DNA of 64,000 nucleotides from Staphylococcus nepalensis. GTDB lineage: Bacteria > Bacillota > Bacilli > Staphylococcales > Staphylococcaceae. Both the position numbers and the translations under genes were made by a program. The DNA is taken from assembly GCF_014635045.1 (NCBI RefSeq), contig NZ_BMCF01000003.1, positions 248,001 through 312,000 on the forward strand, in the 5' to 3' direction. This document shows, piece after piece, positions 1 to 9,053 of the stretch. The notes under the pieces were generated by a model. That model saw nothing but the letters and a program-made list of their open reading frames with translations. It was not told the DNA's origin and did no database searches. Position 1 is the stretch's first letter. Every line of letters begins with the position of its first letter.

Positions 1-881
<881 letters not shown>

Positions 882-901
882 GTTAAAGGAGATTTAAATC
901 T

Positions 902-2443
902 ATGGAAATGGCGAAAGAGCAAGAGCTCATACTTGTTTTAGACTTTGGTAGCCAATATAACCAATTAATCACACGTCGTATACGTGAAATGGGCGTGTAT
1001 AGTGAGTTACATGACCATGAAATTAGTATTGAAGAAATTAAACGTTTGAACCCGAAAGGTATTATCCTTTCAGGAGGACCTAATTCAGTATATGAGGAAG
1101 ATTCATTCACAATTGATCCAGAGATTTACAATTTAGGCGTGCCTATTTTAGGCATTTGTTATGGTATGCAACTAACTACTAAGTTATTAGGTGGAAAAGT
1201 TGAACGCGCTAATGAACGCGAATATGGTAAAGCTGTGATTAACGCTAAGACAGATGAGTTATTCTTTGGATTACCTGAAGAACAAAATGTGTGGATGAGT
1301 CATTCAGACAAAGTCATCGAAATTCCAGAAGGCTTTGAAGTGATTGCAGACAGTCCAAGTACAAACTATGCAGCAATTGAAGACAAATCGCGTCGTATCT
1401 ATGGCGTACAATTCCACCCAGAAGTACGCCACACAGAATTTGGCAACGATTTACTGCGTAACTTCGTACGCCGTGTGTGTGACTGTACAGGTGAATGGTC
1501 AATGGAAAACTTTATCGATATTGAGGTAGAGAAAATTCGTGGGCTCGTTGGTGACCGTAGAGTACTTTGCGCAATGAGTGGTGGCGTGGATTCATCCGTT
1601 GTTGCAGTGCTATTACACAAAGCAATCGGAGACCAATTGACATGTATATTTGTAGACCATGGTTTATTGCGTAAGGGCGAAGGCGACATGGTCATGGAAC
1701 AATTCGGTGAAGGTTTTAACATGAATATTATTCGTGTTAATGCTCAAGAACGTTTTATGAGTAAATTACAAGGCGTATCAGACCCAGAACAAAAACGTAA
1801 AATCATCGGTAACGAATTCGTTTATGTCTTCGATGATGAAGCATCTAAACTAGAAGGTGTAGACTTCTTAGCACAAGGCACGTTGTACACAGATGTTATC
1901 GAGTCAGGCACGAAGACAGCACAAACGATTAAATCTCATCACAATGTAGGTGGATTGCCAGAAGATATGGAATTCCAATTAATTGAACCAATTAATACAT
2001 TATTTAAAGATGAAGTACGTGAATTAGGTATTGAATTAGGCATTCCAGAACACTTAGTATGGAGACAACCATTCCCAGGACCAGGTTTAGGGATTCGTGT
2101 ACTGGGTGAAATTACAGAAGATAAACTTGAAATCGTACGCGAATCAGATGCGATTTTAAGACAAGTCATCCGTGAAGAAGGTCTTGAACGTGAGGTTTGG
2201 CAATATTTTACTGTCTTACCGGGTATTCAATCAGTAGGTGTTATGGGAGATTACCGTACGTATGATCACACTGTAGGTATCCGCGCAGTGACATCTATTG
2301 ATGGTATGACAAGTGACTTTGCCCGCATTGACTGGGAAGTCTTACAGAAAATTTCAAGCCGCATCGTAAATGAAGTAGACCACGTTAACCGCGTTGTCTA
2401 TGATATTACTTCTAAACCACCAAGCACAATCGAGTGGGAATAA
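902..2443 (+). CDS. guaA: GMP synthase (glutamine-hydrolysing)
   Basis: GuaA aminates XMP to GMP using glutamine and ATP. The N-terminal class I amidotransferase domain (about residues 9-200) has the nucleophile Cys in GICYGMQ and a His/Glu pair in QFHPEV. The ATP pyrophosphatase domain follows with the PP-loop SGGVDSSV, and the dimerisation domain ends in the conserved KPPSTIEWE tail. At 513 residues it has the usual length. AAAGGAG at 885-891 sits 10 bases before the ATG at 902; a second in-frame ATG at 908 is 16 bases away and less likely. It is the last gene of the guaBA unit and is followed by a strong terminator. Confidence 0.98.
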   Translation: MEMAKEQELILVLDFGSQYNQLITRRIREMGVYSELHDHEISIEEIKRLNPKGIILSGGPNSVYEEDSFTIDPEIYNLGVPILGICYGMQLTTKLLGGKVERANEREYGKAVINAKTDELFFGLPEEQNVWMSHSDKVIEIPEGFEVIADSPSTNYAAIEDKSRRIYGVQFHPEVRHTEFGNDLLRNFVRRVCDCTGEWSMENFIDIEVEKIRGLVGDRRVLCAMSGGVDSSVVAVLLHKAIGDQLTCIFVDHGLLRKGEGDMVMEQFGEGFNMNIIRVNAQERFMSKLQGVSDPEQKRKIIGNEFVYVFDDEASKLEGVDFLAQGTLYTDVIESGTKTAQTIKSHHNVGGLPEDMEFQLIEPINTLFKDEVRELGIELGIPEHLVWRQPFPGPGLGIRVLGEITEDKLEIVRESDAILRQVIREEGLEREVWQYFTVLPGIQSVGVMGDYRTYDHTVGIRAVTSIDGMTSDFARIDWEVLQKISSRIVNEVDHVNRVVYDITSKPPSTIEWE

Positions 2444-2458
2444 TAGTATAAAATGATG

Positions 2459-2493
2459 AAACCCCTTAGGCATAGGCTTAAGGGGTTGTTTTT
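2459..2493 (+). terminator. Rho-independent terminator of guaBA
   Basis: AACCCCTTA at 2459-2467 pairs with TAAGGGGTT at 2479-2487, and a T-rich tract follows. It lies 16 bases after the guaA stop codon. Confidence 0.9.
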
Positions 2494-2555
2494 GTGTGGT
2501 TCTTTATCAAAGAGGATGGTACAATTTTTTGATTACCAGATTTCGTAAAATGCTC

Positions 2556-2651
2556 TTATTTATTCTTTTCGAATCCGCAAATAATACGTATAAGAAGTAT
2601 CACAAATATAACCGGCACAAAAATAGACACTACTAATAATGGGATAGCCAT
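2556..2651 (-). CDS. Possible 31-residue single-pass membrane peptide, perhaps a frameshifted gene
   Basis: A 31-codon frame begins MAIPLLVVSIF and ends CGFEKNK. It is almost entirely hydrophobic with a basic tail. It aligns without gaps to the 31-residue frame at 3369-3464, sharing Pro4, Glu28 and Lys31. No ribosome binding site precedes the ATG at 2651. A strong one (GGGGAG) precedes a different ATG at 2697, whose frame stops after seven codons; a one-base shift would join the two. This suggests a gene broken near its start, or one restarted internally. I do not recognise the family. Confidence 0.3.
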   Translation of the reverse strand: MAIPLLVVSIFVPVIFVILLIRIICGFEKNK

Positions 2652-2720
2652 AAGTAGATCATTATAATCATATTTATAATGAATTGCCGAATTTCATAAT
2701 CTGCTCCCCAAAAAGTTATA

Positions 2721-2927
2721 TTATTTCTTTTTATAGTCATCTATAGTAATGCCATTATTCTTAACTTGTTTACTGTTTGCTCTAATTAATAAAATAGCAT
2801 TTACTAGAATTAAAGTGGCTAGCGTTATTGATACTGGTAAATTCAAAGTATTAAAGAAATTTACTATTATTAAGATAATCATTAGGAGAATGTTGAGTGT
2901 GTGATGCACAATCATTGCTTTATTCAT
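2721..2927 (-). CDS. Small two-helix membrane protein (68 aa), function unknown
   Basis: The protein starts MNKAMIVHHTLNILLM and has two hydrophobic stretches (about residues 11-28 and 33-49) followed by a polar C-terminus ending DDYKKK. A clear but broken paralogue lies at 4723-4926 and shares the MNKA..HHT.NI opening and the R.NSK.V tail. I do not recognise a characterised family. It belongs to a run of small minus-strand membrane proteins. The duplication supports it as a real gene. Confidence 0.6.
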   Translation of the reverse strand: MNKAMIVHHTLNILLMIILIIVNFFNTLNLPVSITLATLILVNAILLIRANSKQVKNNGITIDDYKKK

Positions 2928-3039
2928 TTAAACTTTTCCTTTCTTTTTCTTTATGCAATATGCTCTTAAAATTAAGTCTACGATGTATAGTAAAATTTAA
3001 AGTAGCGTGTATGTGTACTGAAGTGCGTAGTTATGACTA

Positions 3040-3180
3040 CTATTTGTTCTTCTTATTTTCAATTTTACTTTTACGTTTTAAAAGGTTACTTAATAACCTT
3101 GATATTTTCCATTCAAAAAAACTTGCTATAGCTACAACTATATCTATTATTTTAATCACTAAACCAATAAGTATATCCAA
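3040..3180 (-). CDS. Small amphipathic peptide (46 aa), TTG start
   Basis: The frame opens at a TTG (3178-3180) preceded by AGAGGT. It encodes a hydrophobic/amphipathic N-terminal half beginning MDILIGLVIKIIDIVV, then a highly basic, Lys-rich tail. A related sequence lies at 3829-3954, where the matching start codon is TTA, so a homologous pair exists. The N-terminal half resembles amphipathic staphylococcal peptides in style, but the long basic tail is unlike typical PSMs. Function unknown. Confidence 0.45.
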   Translation of the reverse strand: MDILIGLVIKIIDIVVAIASFFEWKISRLLSNLLKRKSKIENKKNK

Positions 3181-3248
3181 TTTTAGAACCTCTTTATATT
3201 TTTATGGCCATTTCGTACAATGTGTTCGATTATAGACACGTTAATTGG

Positions 3249-3344
3249 CTATTTAAAATAACTTGAGTATATTGCAATACCAATGAAAGCAGAAGCGATA
3301 AACCCATTACCAATGAAAGCGATATAAAATGTTTTCTTAGTCAT
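3249..3344 (-). CDS. Possible 31-residue membrane peptide
   Basis: The frame runs from an ATG at 3344 and starts MTKKTFYIAFIGNGF, with one hydrophobic helix and a short end. There is no convincing ribosome binding site. It lies 24 bases after the stop of the peptide gene at 3369-3464, so it could be translated from the same message. Function unknown and reality uncertain. Confidence 0.3.
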   Translation of the reverse strand: MTKKTFYIAFIGNGFIASAFIGIAIYSSYFK

Positions 3345-3368
3345 AGGTCTAAGGCCGTTGGGCTTTAC

Positions 3369-3464
3369 TTATTTTTTATTTTCCCAAAGAAATACGAATG
3401 TCCAAAAATAAACATAACCCATTATAAAAATAACCCCTAAAACAATAGCGACTGGTAAACGCAT
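3369..3464 (-). CDS. Small single-pass membrane peptide (31 aa)
   Basis: The frame starts MRLPVAIVLGVIF and ends FLWENKK: one transmembrane helix with aromatic residues and a charged end. AAAGGAT lies upstream of the ATG. It aligns gap-free with the 31-codon frame at 2556-2651 (Pro4, Glu28, Lys31 shared), which argues for a duplicated small gene family. Function unknown. Confidence 0.4.
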   Translation of the reverse strand: MRLPVAIVLGVIFIMGYVYFWTFVFLWENKK

Positions 3465-3516
3465 AGTAAATATCCTTTATGTATCATCAATTTAGTTTTC
3501 ATTTAATGACACGGTC

Positions 3517-3744
3517 TCACCTTGAATTGTTTTTGGTTTTAGAAATCATATATGTATTTAAAAATAGTGTTAACATAGATGTAAAAATCATTAAACTGAA
3601 TATAGATAAAGATAATGCAAGTATACTATCTTTGGTTAATATATTATAAATTGATAGTGCGATAAAAAATATATGCATAGGTAAGATAGTGAGGAAAATT
3701 GCTTTAATATTTGAGTTGCTTGTTCTCAATTTATCGTCTTTCAT
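3517..3744 (-). CDS. Small membrane protein (75 aa), unknown
   Basis: The protein begins MKDDKLRTSNSN, followed by two hydrophobic helices (about residues 14-35 and 41-63) and a basic end (SKTKNNSR). AAGGAGC precedes the start by a normal spacing. The layout is cytosolic N-terminus, hairpin of two helices, cytosolic C-terminus. I do not recognise the family. It sits in the same minus-strand series of small membrane proteins. Confidence 0.6.
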   Translation of the reverse strand: MKDDKLRTSNSNIKAIFLTILPMHIFFIALSIYNILTKDSILALSLSIFSLMIFTSMLTLFLNTYMISKTKNNSR

Positions 3745-3828
3745 ACCAATGCTCCTTGTCGCTTTTTAATAAACTACTTTGAAATAAGGCGTGTGTACGC
3801 AGAAATTCAAAGTGGTTTGTTATTTGAT

Positions 3829-3954
3829 TTATTGTGCTTTATACTTACCTTTTTCCTTACGTTTAAATAGCTTGCCAATATATAATAAACTTTCTGGGAT
3901 GACGCTCAATATGAAATCAATTGCTTTTATTAATATAGCTATGATCGTTTCTAA
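3829..3954 (-). pseudogene. Decayed paralogue of the 3040-3180 peptide gene
   Basis: A 41-codon stretch begins LETIIAILIKAIDFI and ends in a basic tail (LFKRKEKGKYKAQ). It matches the peptide at 3040-3180 in layout and upstream sequence (GGAGTCTTAAA versus GAGGTTCTAAAA). The position of the TTG start in the other copy is TTA here, and no other start codon is available after the upstream stop. It is probably untranslated. Confidence 0.4.
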
Positions 3955-4179
3955 TTTAAGACTCCTTTATGAAAGTGATTATTATGTCGTTTTATGTAAT
4001 TTATTCTTGAAATATTTCGCTTCAGCATATAGCACAAATTACTACAAGATATGCCATTTGATTGATAGAATGCTACCATTTTTCAGTAACAGAATAGGTT
4101 TGCTAGTTCAGAACGATTTAAATTCTTTTTGTAACGCTCATATTATAGATCAGGAGCATGAACGAAATTAAAGGTAGGT

Positions 4180-4620
4180 TTAGTAAAGCCAATGTAGATT
4201 TTGTGTTTCTACAGTGTTTAAGTTAAATAATTTTGGATGGCCATTTATTCGTTCTTTGTAATAGGAGATATCCTTTGTATTTCTAACTAAAATATCCATG
4301 CCAGAGGGTGTGATAAGAGTGGCGCTAAATTTCATAATTAATAGGTCTGAATCTAAATATAACACCTTCCACTTACTAGTAAATGGTTTTAACCATCCTT
4401 TGCCTCTCCAAATAAATGACTCATTACGAAGTTTGTCATAGCCAGTAACACTTTTCAATTTATGATTTTTCTTATATTCTACTAAATCATTAAAAATGAG
4501 TGGAACATCCTTATGTAATGAATAAGTAATGGTAGGATTTTTATTTTTATCCGATTTCCACATGCTAAATGAAGTAGCAACAATTTTCCATTTTCCAGGA
4601 AGGTGTTTTTTATAATTCAT
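4180..4620 (-). CDS. Hypothetical protein, possibly lipocalin-like (146 aa)
   Basis: A soluble-looking protein with no signal peptide, starting MNYKKHLPGKWKIVATS. The GKW opening, many aromatic residues and alternating beta-like pattern (FIWRGKGWLKPFTSKWKVLYL) recall lipocalin-type beta-barrels, but this is an impression rather than a motif match. AAAAGGTGAC precedes the ATG. It is the only medium-sized gene in the small-protein strip. Function unknown. Confidence 0.65.
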   Translation of the reverse strand: MNYKKHLPGKWKIVATSFSMWKSDKNKNPTITYSLHKDVPLIFNDLVEYKKNHKLKSVTGYDKLRNESFIWRGKGWLKPFTSKWKVLYLDSDLLIMKFSATLITPSGMDILVRNTKDISYYKERINGHPKLFNLNTVETQNLHWLY

Positions 4621-4722
4621 AGGCTGTCACCTTTTCGCTAATTAAATTTGATTTTATAGCTAAACGCGGTACCAAAACTATAACAAAGGCATAGTTTATT
4701 AAGGCTTGCTTACCAAGTAGGA

Positions 4723-4926
4723 TTATTTATGTGTATCTTCTATCGACAGACCATCTTCTCTTACTTTTTTACTATTAGTTCTGAATAAAAGCATAGCATT
4801 ACTGAAAAATACAACGGTTTATATGATCGAAGTAGTTAGACCGCCAATATCTAAAAAATTCAAAGCGATTAGCGTCATCATAAGTACAATGTTGACTGTG
4901 TGGTGTAAGTATATCGCTTTATTCAT
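4723..4926 (-). pseudogene. Broken paralogue of the 2721-2927 membrane protein
   Basis: Reading from the ATG at 4926 gives MNKAIYLHHTVNIVLMM and a first helix, then an in-frame TAA at codon 36 (bases 4819-4821). The same frame continues with a second helix and RTNSKKVREDG, ending at 4723. The length and both halves match the intact 68-residue paralogue. The single nonsense codon in mid-protein makes this a recent pseudogene. Confidence 0.6.
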
Positions 4927-4984
4927 TGTTTCCCTTCTAAATAAATGTTTGAATGAATCGCCATGACTAATCAATCTTTTAATT

Positions 4985-5152
4985 TCAAGATTGCGTTTTA
5001 ACTTTATTATAAAGTATACCTACGCCATAACCACTGTAACCTATTTGATAATCAAATTTGAGAATTTCGATATAAGGGTTTTCTTCTAAAAATTCATTTA
5101 CTTTTTTATTTAAGCCTTTTTCTGTCATCGCAGTAAAGTTTATAAATTTCAT
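4985..5152 (-). CDS. Cse60-like small protein (55 aa)
   Basis: The frame opens MKFINFTAMTEKGLNKKVN and continues with a FLEENPYIEILKFDY segment and a GYGVGILY strand. The pattern of a short alpha/beta protein with a 'EFLEENP.IEI' core resembles the Cse60 family described in Bacillus and also found in staphylococci. AAAGGAG lies 8 bases upstream of the ATG. The cellular role is unknown. It was identified by eye from the translated sequence, so the family name is a moderate-confidence call. Confidence 0.6.
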   Translation of the reverse strand: MKFINFTAMTEKGLNKKVNEFLEENPYIEILKFDYQIGYSGYGVGILYNKVKTQS

Positions 5153-5539
5153 ATGTGAACTCCTTTGCTATTGCTTGTTATTTTTATTATATTATACTCT
5201 GTTTTACCAAATTATTGTGCACAGTTTAAACCTAAAACTAATTACCTTAAACCATAACAAAATGTAAAGATTTAGCATAGTACTATTATTTTTGAAGGTA
5301 TCATGAATAGCTTTCGAATTTTTGACCAAATCATTGGACTAGGGGTTTTTAATTTTTGTTATTAAATCGCTATTTTAATAGGTGCCTGACAAGAGGAAAT
5401 ACAGTCATTATTTATTGTGAATAATATCTTAAAGTGATTTGTATCGTTAACATAGAGAAGTAAACGTTAAAAAACGAGATGGTATAGTTGTAAAAAAGAG
5501 ATATGATGATGGAATGCTATACCATTTTGCGTTCACCAG

Positions 5540-5572
5540 CCCCATTACGCGGTGCGATAGTGAGGGGTTTTT
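5540..5572. terminator. Hairpin at the 3' end of the type I toxin gene and its antisense
   Basis: CCCC (5540-5543) and CGC pair with GCG and GGGG (5564-5567), with TTTTTA following on the plus strand. This would end a plus-strand antisense RNA overlapping the toxin 3' end, and it forms part of the toxin mRNA tail on the other strand. Confidence 0.55.
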
Positions 5573-5693
5573 AGGTGTTGACTGATAAAGCCACCTGTTT
5601 TTCCTTCTTGTTGTGATTGCACAGCCAATGTGTAAAATATGAAACGATACAACCGCTAATTGTTGTGATAATGATATGAACAAAGATGCTCAT
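5571..5693 (-). CDS. Fst/PepA1-family type I toxin peptide (40 aa)
   Basis: A small membrane peptide beginning MSIFVHIIITTISGCIVSY, followed by FTHWLCNHN and a charged tail. The FVHII....SGC......W pattern is that of the Fst/PepA1 membrane toxins of Gram-positive type I toxin-antitoxin systems. GAGGTG is 8 bases before the ATG at 5693; another ATG at 5699 is too close to it. A hairpin abuts the ribosome binding site and a plus-strand antisense terminator overlaps the 3' end, both typical of this family. The antisense partner is inferred, not seen directly. Confidence 0.72.
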   Translation of the reverse strand: MSIFVHIIITTISGCIVSYFTHWLCNHNKKEKQVALSVNT

Positions 5694-5707
5694 CAGCATA
5701 GCACCTC

Positions 5708-5737
5708 ATCTCTACGTCAATTTGACGCCTGAGAGAT
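5708..5737 (-). promoter_or_regulatory. 5'-leader hairpin next to the toxin ribosome binding site
   Basis: ATCTCT (5708-5713) and CGTCAA (5715-5720) pair with TTGACG (5722-5727) and AGAGAT (5732-5737). The hairpin directly borders GAGGTG (5702-5707), the ribosome binding site of the toxin. It probably limits translation, as 5' stem-loops do in Fst-type mRNAs. Confidence 0.55.
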
Positions 5738-5749
5738 AAGCGATTTCAT

Positions 5750-6141
5750 TATTATACTATCTTTAAATGAGAAAAATATTCCGTTTTTGATAAATGGGTA
5801 TGTACTCCATTTTTCTTTCTGTAAAACTAACTGATTTTAGTGATAGAAATAGAATGAACCACTTCCATAAAAACCAACTTGAGCAGGTCATAAATATTTA
5901 AAATTTAGGGGATAGCTAAATACGAATGAAGTATTTTCAAAAATATAAAGCGCTAGAAAAAGTATTTTTCCGGATATATTGTATTGAGAAAATAGTTTGC
6001 TCAGATAGAAAAATCCTGCTTTATTTAAAAGGTAAAGCATCAAACATTAACTTAGTATAAATATAAATAAAAGTAAATCTGCCACTAAATATCTTTACTC
6101 ATTAACGTGCAAATAACTATACACTCAATTTTACTTACAAA
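5750..6141. other. AT-rich gap without a recognisable gene
   Basis: I see no frame with a ribosome binding site and no strong hairpin. It probably holds the toxin promoter on the minus strand near its left end. Confidence 0.5.
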
Positions 6142-6354
6142 TTAGAAAATAGACATCTTCACTAATAATATATAAAACCCTATAGCCATGATGGCATATA
6201 AACACCACATAAAGCGAAATTGTTTACCATTCATAGGTGCTGCGTCTTCAGTTCTCGACTTTTTAATCAGCTTATTTTGTAATAGTATAGTTGAATTTGA
6301 AGCTGATACATAAACGAAAACAATACCGAAAAGTACGAGTAGCAATGGGTCCAT
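6142..6354 (-). CDS. Small two-helix membrane protein (70 aa)
   Basis: The protein starts MDPLLLVLFGIVFVYVSAS, followed by a polar loop with KKSRTED and a second helix (about residues 48-68). TTGGAGGATTAAT precedes the ATG, an excellent ribosome binding site. It faces the plus-strand small membrane genes at 6547 and 6763. I do not recognise the family. Confidence 0.65.
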   Translation of the reverse strand: MDPLLLVLFGIVFVYVSASNSTILLQNKLIKKSRTEDAAPMNGKQFRFMWCLYAIMAIGFYILLVKMSIF

Positions 6355-6546
6355 ATTAATCCTCCAATACCATTAAATTAAGGTGAAATATTTATAAAGT
6401 TTAAAACATTTAGCATTCATTTTAAAATAACATAGATAGTGTTCAATGATAATAAATATTTAAATTAATATTTATAACATATTTGTTTTTAAAAAATATT
6501 ATGGTAACATGTGGGTTGAATTAAATGACACGCAGGGGGGTACATC

Positions 6547-6741
6547 ATGGGTTTAGTACTATGGATTATCGTTTTAATTGTGAATTTTGTGGAAGCTTTG
6601 TATTTGTTAGTTCAGTACATTAGATTGAAAATGCGTAACGCACCAGACCAAGCGTATAAAGACTTAGTAAGTTCACCACTGTGGTTGCTCTCATTAATTA
6701 TTTCAATTATATTATTTATCATTGGAAATATATTAAGCTAA
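6547..6741 (+). CDS. Small two-helix membrane protein (64 aa)
   Basis: The frame begins MGLVLWIIVLIVNFVEALY, has a central polar stretch KMRNAPDQAYKD and a second helix to the end. A run of G (ACGCAGGGGGGTAC) serves as ribosome binding site. It is followed after 21 bases by another small membrane gene, so the two look cotranscribed. Function unknown. Confidence 0.65.
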   Translation: MGLVLWIIVLIVNFVEALYLLVQYIRLKMRNAPDQAYKDLVSSPLWLLSLIISIILFIIGNILS

Positions 6742-6762
6742 AAATAAATGAGGGGTGACGAG

Positions 6763-6954
6763 ATGGGATATTATTTTACGGGAAATAAAGTAATCATATA
6801 TTTATTAACTTTAGTCTTATTACAAAAAATTATTTTTAGCGTATTTGGTATTCAAGGATTTTCCATAATAAGTTATGTCATACATATTTTACTGATCTCG
6901 CTAGGGTTAGTTATCATTGGTATCTATTCGATTTTTAGAAAACTTGATCATTAG
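6763..6954 (+). CDS. Small membrane protein (63 aa)
   Basis: I chose the ATG at 6763 (MGYYFTGNKVII) because GAGGGGTGA lies just before it; the in-frame ATG at 6748 overlaps that site. Two hydrophobic helices cover most of the chain and it ends FRKLDH. It follows the 64-residue membrane gene closely. Function unknown. Confidence 0.6.
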   Translation: MGYYFTGNKVIIYLLTLVLLQKIIFSVFGIQGFSIISYVIHILLISLGLVIIGIYSIFRKLDH

Positions 6955-7025
6955 CCTACAGATTTCGCGTTCATTTTGTTATAGGAATGATACTTTATTA
7001 ATATAACGCAATGTGGAGGTCTAAC

Positions 7026-7187
7026 ATGAAATTATCATCTATATGAATCAGTATCATGACGGGATGAATTATGTTTTTAGTAACCTTTTACACGGGTAAC
7101 CAAGATTTATTAACCTCAAGCATAGTAGGCGTTGTAGGTTTAATTGGAAACATACTGATAGGAATTGATGTCAAAAAGAGATTGTAG
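7026..7187 (+). pseudogene. Small membrane protein gene with two in-frame TGA codons
   Basis: GTGGAGG precedes an ATG at 7026. The frame reads MKLSSI, TGA (7044-7046), ISIMTG, TGA (7065-7067), then MFLVTFYTGNQDLL and a second helix ending VKKRL. Without the stops it would be a 53-residue two-helix protein like its neighbours. Both stops could be former TGG (Trp) codons. TGA is a normal stop elsewhere in the window, so decay is the likely explanation. Confidence 0.5.
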
Positions 7188-7283
7188 TTATTAACATTCT
7201 AACAATGGCAAACTTGGGGCTAGGACAAATGATAAACTGTACACAGTCAAGCTCGGACAACTAAATAATTAAAATAACTTAAC

Positions 7284-7322
7284 GGTCGCATTCATAGCTA
7301 AGCTATGGATTCGGCCATTTTT
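7284..7322 (+). terminator. Long hairpin followed by a T tract, intergenic
   Basis: A 16-base-pair imperfect stem (GGTCGCATTCATAGCT with AGCTATGGATTCGGCC) is followed by ATTTTTA. Just upstream, GGGGCTAGGACA and GCTCGGACA resemble a staphylococcal intergenic repeat or small RNA, though I cannot verify this. It could end such an RNA. Confidence 0.5.
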
Positions 7323-7693
7323 AATGTTATTCGATTAGTATTATAAAAATAGATATGATTAGTTAATTCAATTACTGCGTGTTCATAATTTTTAAAGATA
7401 AAATTCTTTTTACCTTTATAGGTTTCACTTTTCAGTGACTACTTTAAAGGGAGCATACCATGGATGTCTCAGACTTATATTTTTGTGGAAAGTAAATAAA
7501 TATTAAAGGTGCGATATCATGCTTTCTTTTAACCTGATTTATCATTTTAGATGCGTGAGATTGACATTTAATTTTCGAAATAAGACGTTAGTTTGATTAC
7601 TATCATTTTTATTACATTTGTTTATTAAAGCAAACTAGTCATGTTTTGAAAAATTGTAATACGTCAATATCTAAATCAAAGGGGGAGATTGGG
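7323..7693. other. Leader region of the permease-HpxW-OxdC block
   Basis: No gene of normal size is seen. A tiny frame at 7459 (MDVSDLYFCGK) follows AAAGGGAG and could be a leader peptide or chance. I looked for a purine riboswitch core and did not find one. Confidence 0.4.
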
Positions 7694-8989
7694 ATGGATA
7701 AAAATCTGAAAGATAAAACAAATTGGCTAGGGGGATTGCAATGGTTTTTCTTCATCTTTGCAAACATTGTAATCATACCTCTAACGATTGGAGAAGCATT
7801 CCATTTAAGCCAAGATAAAGTAGTCGCTACATTACAATATTCATTTGTGATTACTGGGATTGCTTGTTTGTTTCAAGCATTTTTTGGACATCGCAGAGCA
7901 ATTATGGAAGGCCAATCCGGTCTATGGTGGGGGATTATTTTAACGCTAGTAACCACATCTGCTGCTCAAGGTATATCATTACAAGAATTGGGCGGTAGTT
8001 TAGCTGTGGGCATTTTTATTTCTTCAATTATTACCATGCTCATTGGATTAACTGGCCTTGGCCCGATGATTGCAAAATGGTTTAATTCTGGGGTCATGGG
8101 AACGTTTATGTTACTTTTTGGATTTACATTAATTAATATCTTTTTGAAAGGTATGCTTGGACTCCCGTTTGGGAACCAAACTTCTAAAATTGATTTACCT
8201 ATTGCGTTACTTTCATTTATTATCGCGATTATCGTAATTATTTTTAATATTAAAGCTTCAGCAAACATTCGTAGTTATGGCCTTTTAATAGGTATTATAA
8301 TAGGCTGGATTGCCTTTGTACTTATTTTTGGTACAAATAAAAACATGGGTAGTGCATCATTTAGCTTTACATGGTTCCCTTTAGGTCATCCTACGTTTAA
8401 TTTGGGCATTATTACGACTGCGGTGATAACAGGTTTGTTGAACTTAGCAAATACATTTGGTGCTTTGAAAGGTACTGATGATATGTACGAGAAAGAAACG
8501 ACACGTAAACAATATCGCCATTCTATTACAATTAGTGGTTTTTTTACTGGTATCGCCGGGTTCTTAGGTGTTGTGCCTTATGCACCATTTGTATCCTCAA
8601 TCGGGTTTTTAAAACAAACACAAATTATTACTAAGTTGCCATTTATTATTGGAAGTATCATCTTTTTATTAATTGGTTTGATCCCTCCTATAGGCGAATT
8701 TTTCTCAACAATCCCGTTGAGTATAGGTAGTGCAGTATTATTTGTTGCATATTTACAATTACTTAATTCTTCATTTGATTTCTTTAAAAAATTAAAATTT
8801 AACTCACTTAATATTTACCGTGCAGCGATTCCAGTGTTCGTTGGGACTGTAGTTATGATATTACCTCCAGAGACGTTTTCATCTATTCCAAGTATTATTC
8901 GTCCGATATTAAGTAACGGCTTATTAGTCGGTATTATTTTATCTTTATTACTAGAAAATATAATTCAATGGGATAATATAAAAGAATAA
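7694..8989 (+). CDS. NCS2-family nucleobase permease
   Basis: A 431-residue integral membrane protein with about 12-14 helices, of the nucleobase:cation symporter-2 (uracil/xanthine permease) family. Visible family signs are the FGHRRAIMEGQSGLWWG segment early in the protein and the later ITTAVITGLLNLANTFGALKGTDDMY region near the substrate site. I chose the ATG at 7694 because GGGGGAGA lies just before it; an upstream ATG at 7646 has no such site. It is followed after 64 bases by the HpxW-like gene and oxalate decarboxylase, suggesting uptake of a purine-derived compound. The substrate is unknown. YbbY of the E. coli allantoin region is the same family. Confidence 0.85.
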   Translation: MDKNLKDKTNWLGGLQWFFFIFANIVIIPLTIGEAFHLSQDKVVATLQYSFVITGIACLFQAFFGHRRAIMEGQSGLWWGIILTLVTTSAAQGISLQELGGSLAVGIFISSIITMLIGLTGLGPMIAKWFNSGVMGTFMLLFGFTLINIFLKGMLGLPFGNQTSKIDLPIALLSFIIAIIVIIFNIKASANIRSYGLLIGIIIGWIAFVLIFGTNKNMGSASFSFTWFPLGHPTFNLGIITTAVITGLLNLANTFGALKGTDDMYEKETTRKQYRHSITISGFFTGIAGFLGVVPYAPFVSSIGFLKQTQIITKLPFIIGSIIFLLIGLIPPIGEFFSTIPLSIGSAVLFVAYLQLLNSSFDFFKKLKFNSLNIYRAAIPVFVGTVVMILPPETFSSIPSIIRPILSNGLLVGIILSLLLENIIQWDNIKE

Positions 8990-9053
8990 AATGTTTTGAA
9001 AATTTTTAAAACGGATAGATATAAAATAGGTTCTTTATAAGGGGATGAGGAAT

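Noticed and set aside
2897-4171. Plus-strand frames at 2897-3235 and 3791-4171
   Set aside because: They run opposite small minus-strand genes that have better start signals, and have no ribosome binding site or recognisable domain.
5280-5372. A 20-codon frame (starting MNSFRIFDQII) after GAAGGT
   Set aside because: Weak start signal, unremarkable sequence and no terminator; not distinguishable from chance.
7026-7187. TGA read as tryptophan
   Set aside because: TGA is the normal stop of allG, allH, the SEDS gene and the long YibE/F gene, so recoding is not supported.
7323-7693. Purine riboswitch upstream of the NCS2 permease
   Set aside because: I could not find the conserved three-way junction sequences; only a weak leader-peptide frame is visible.
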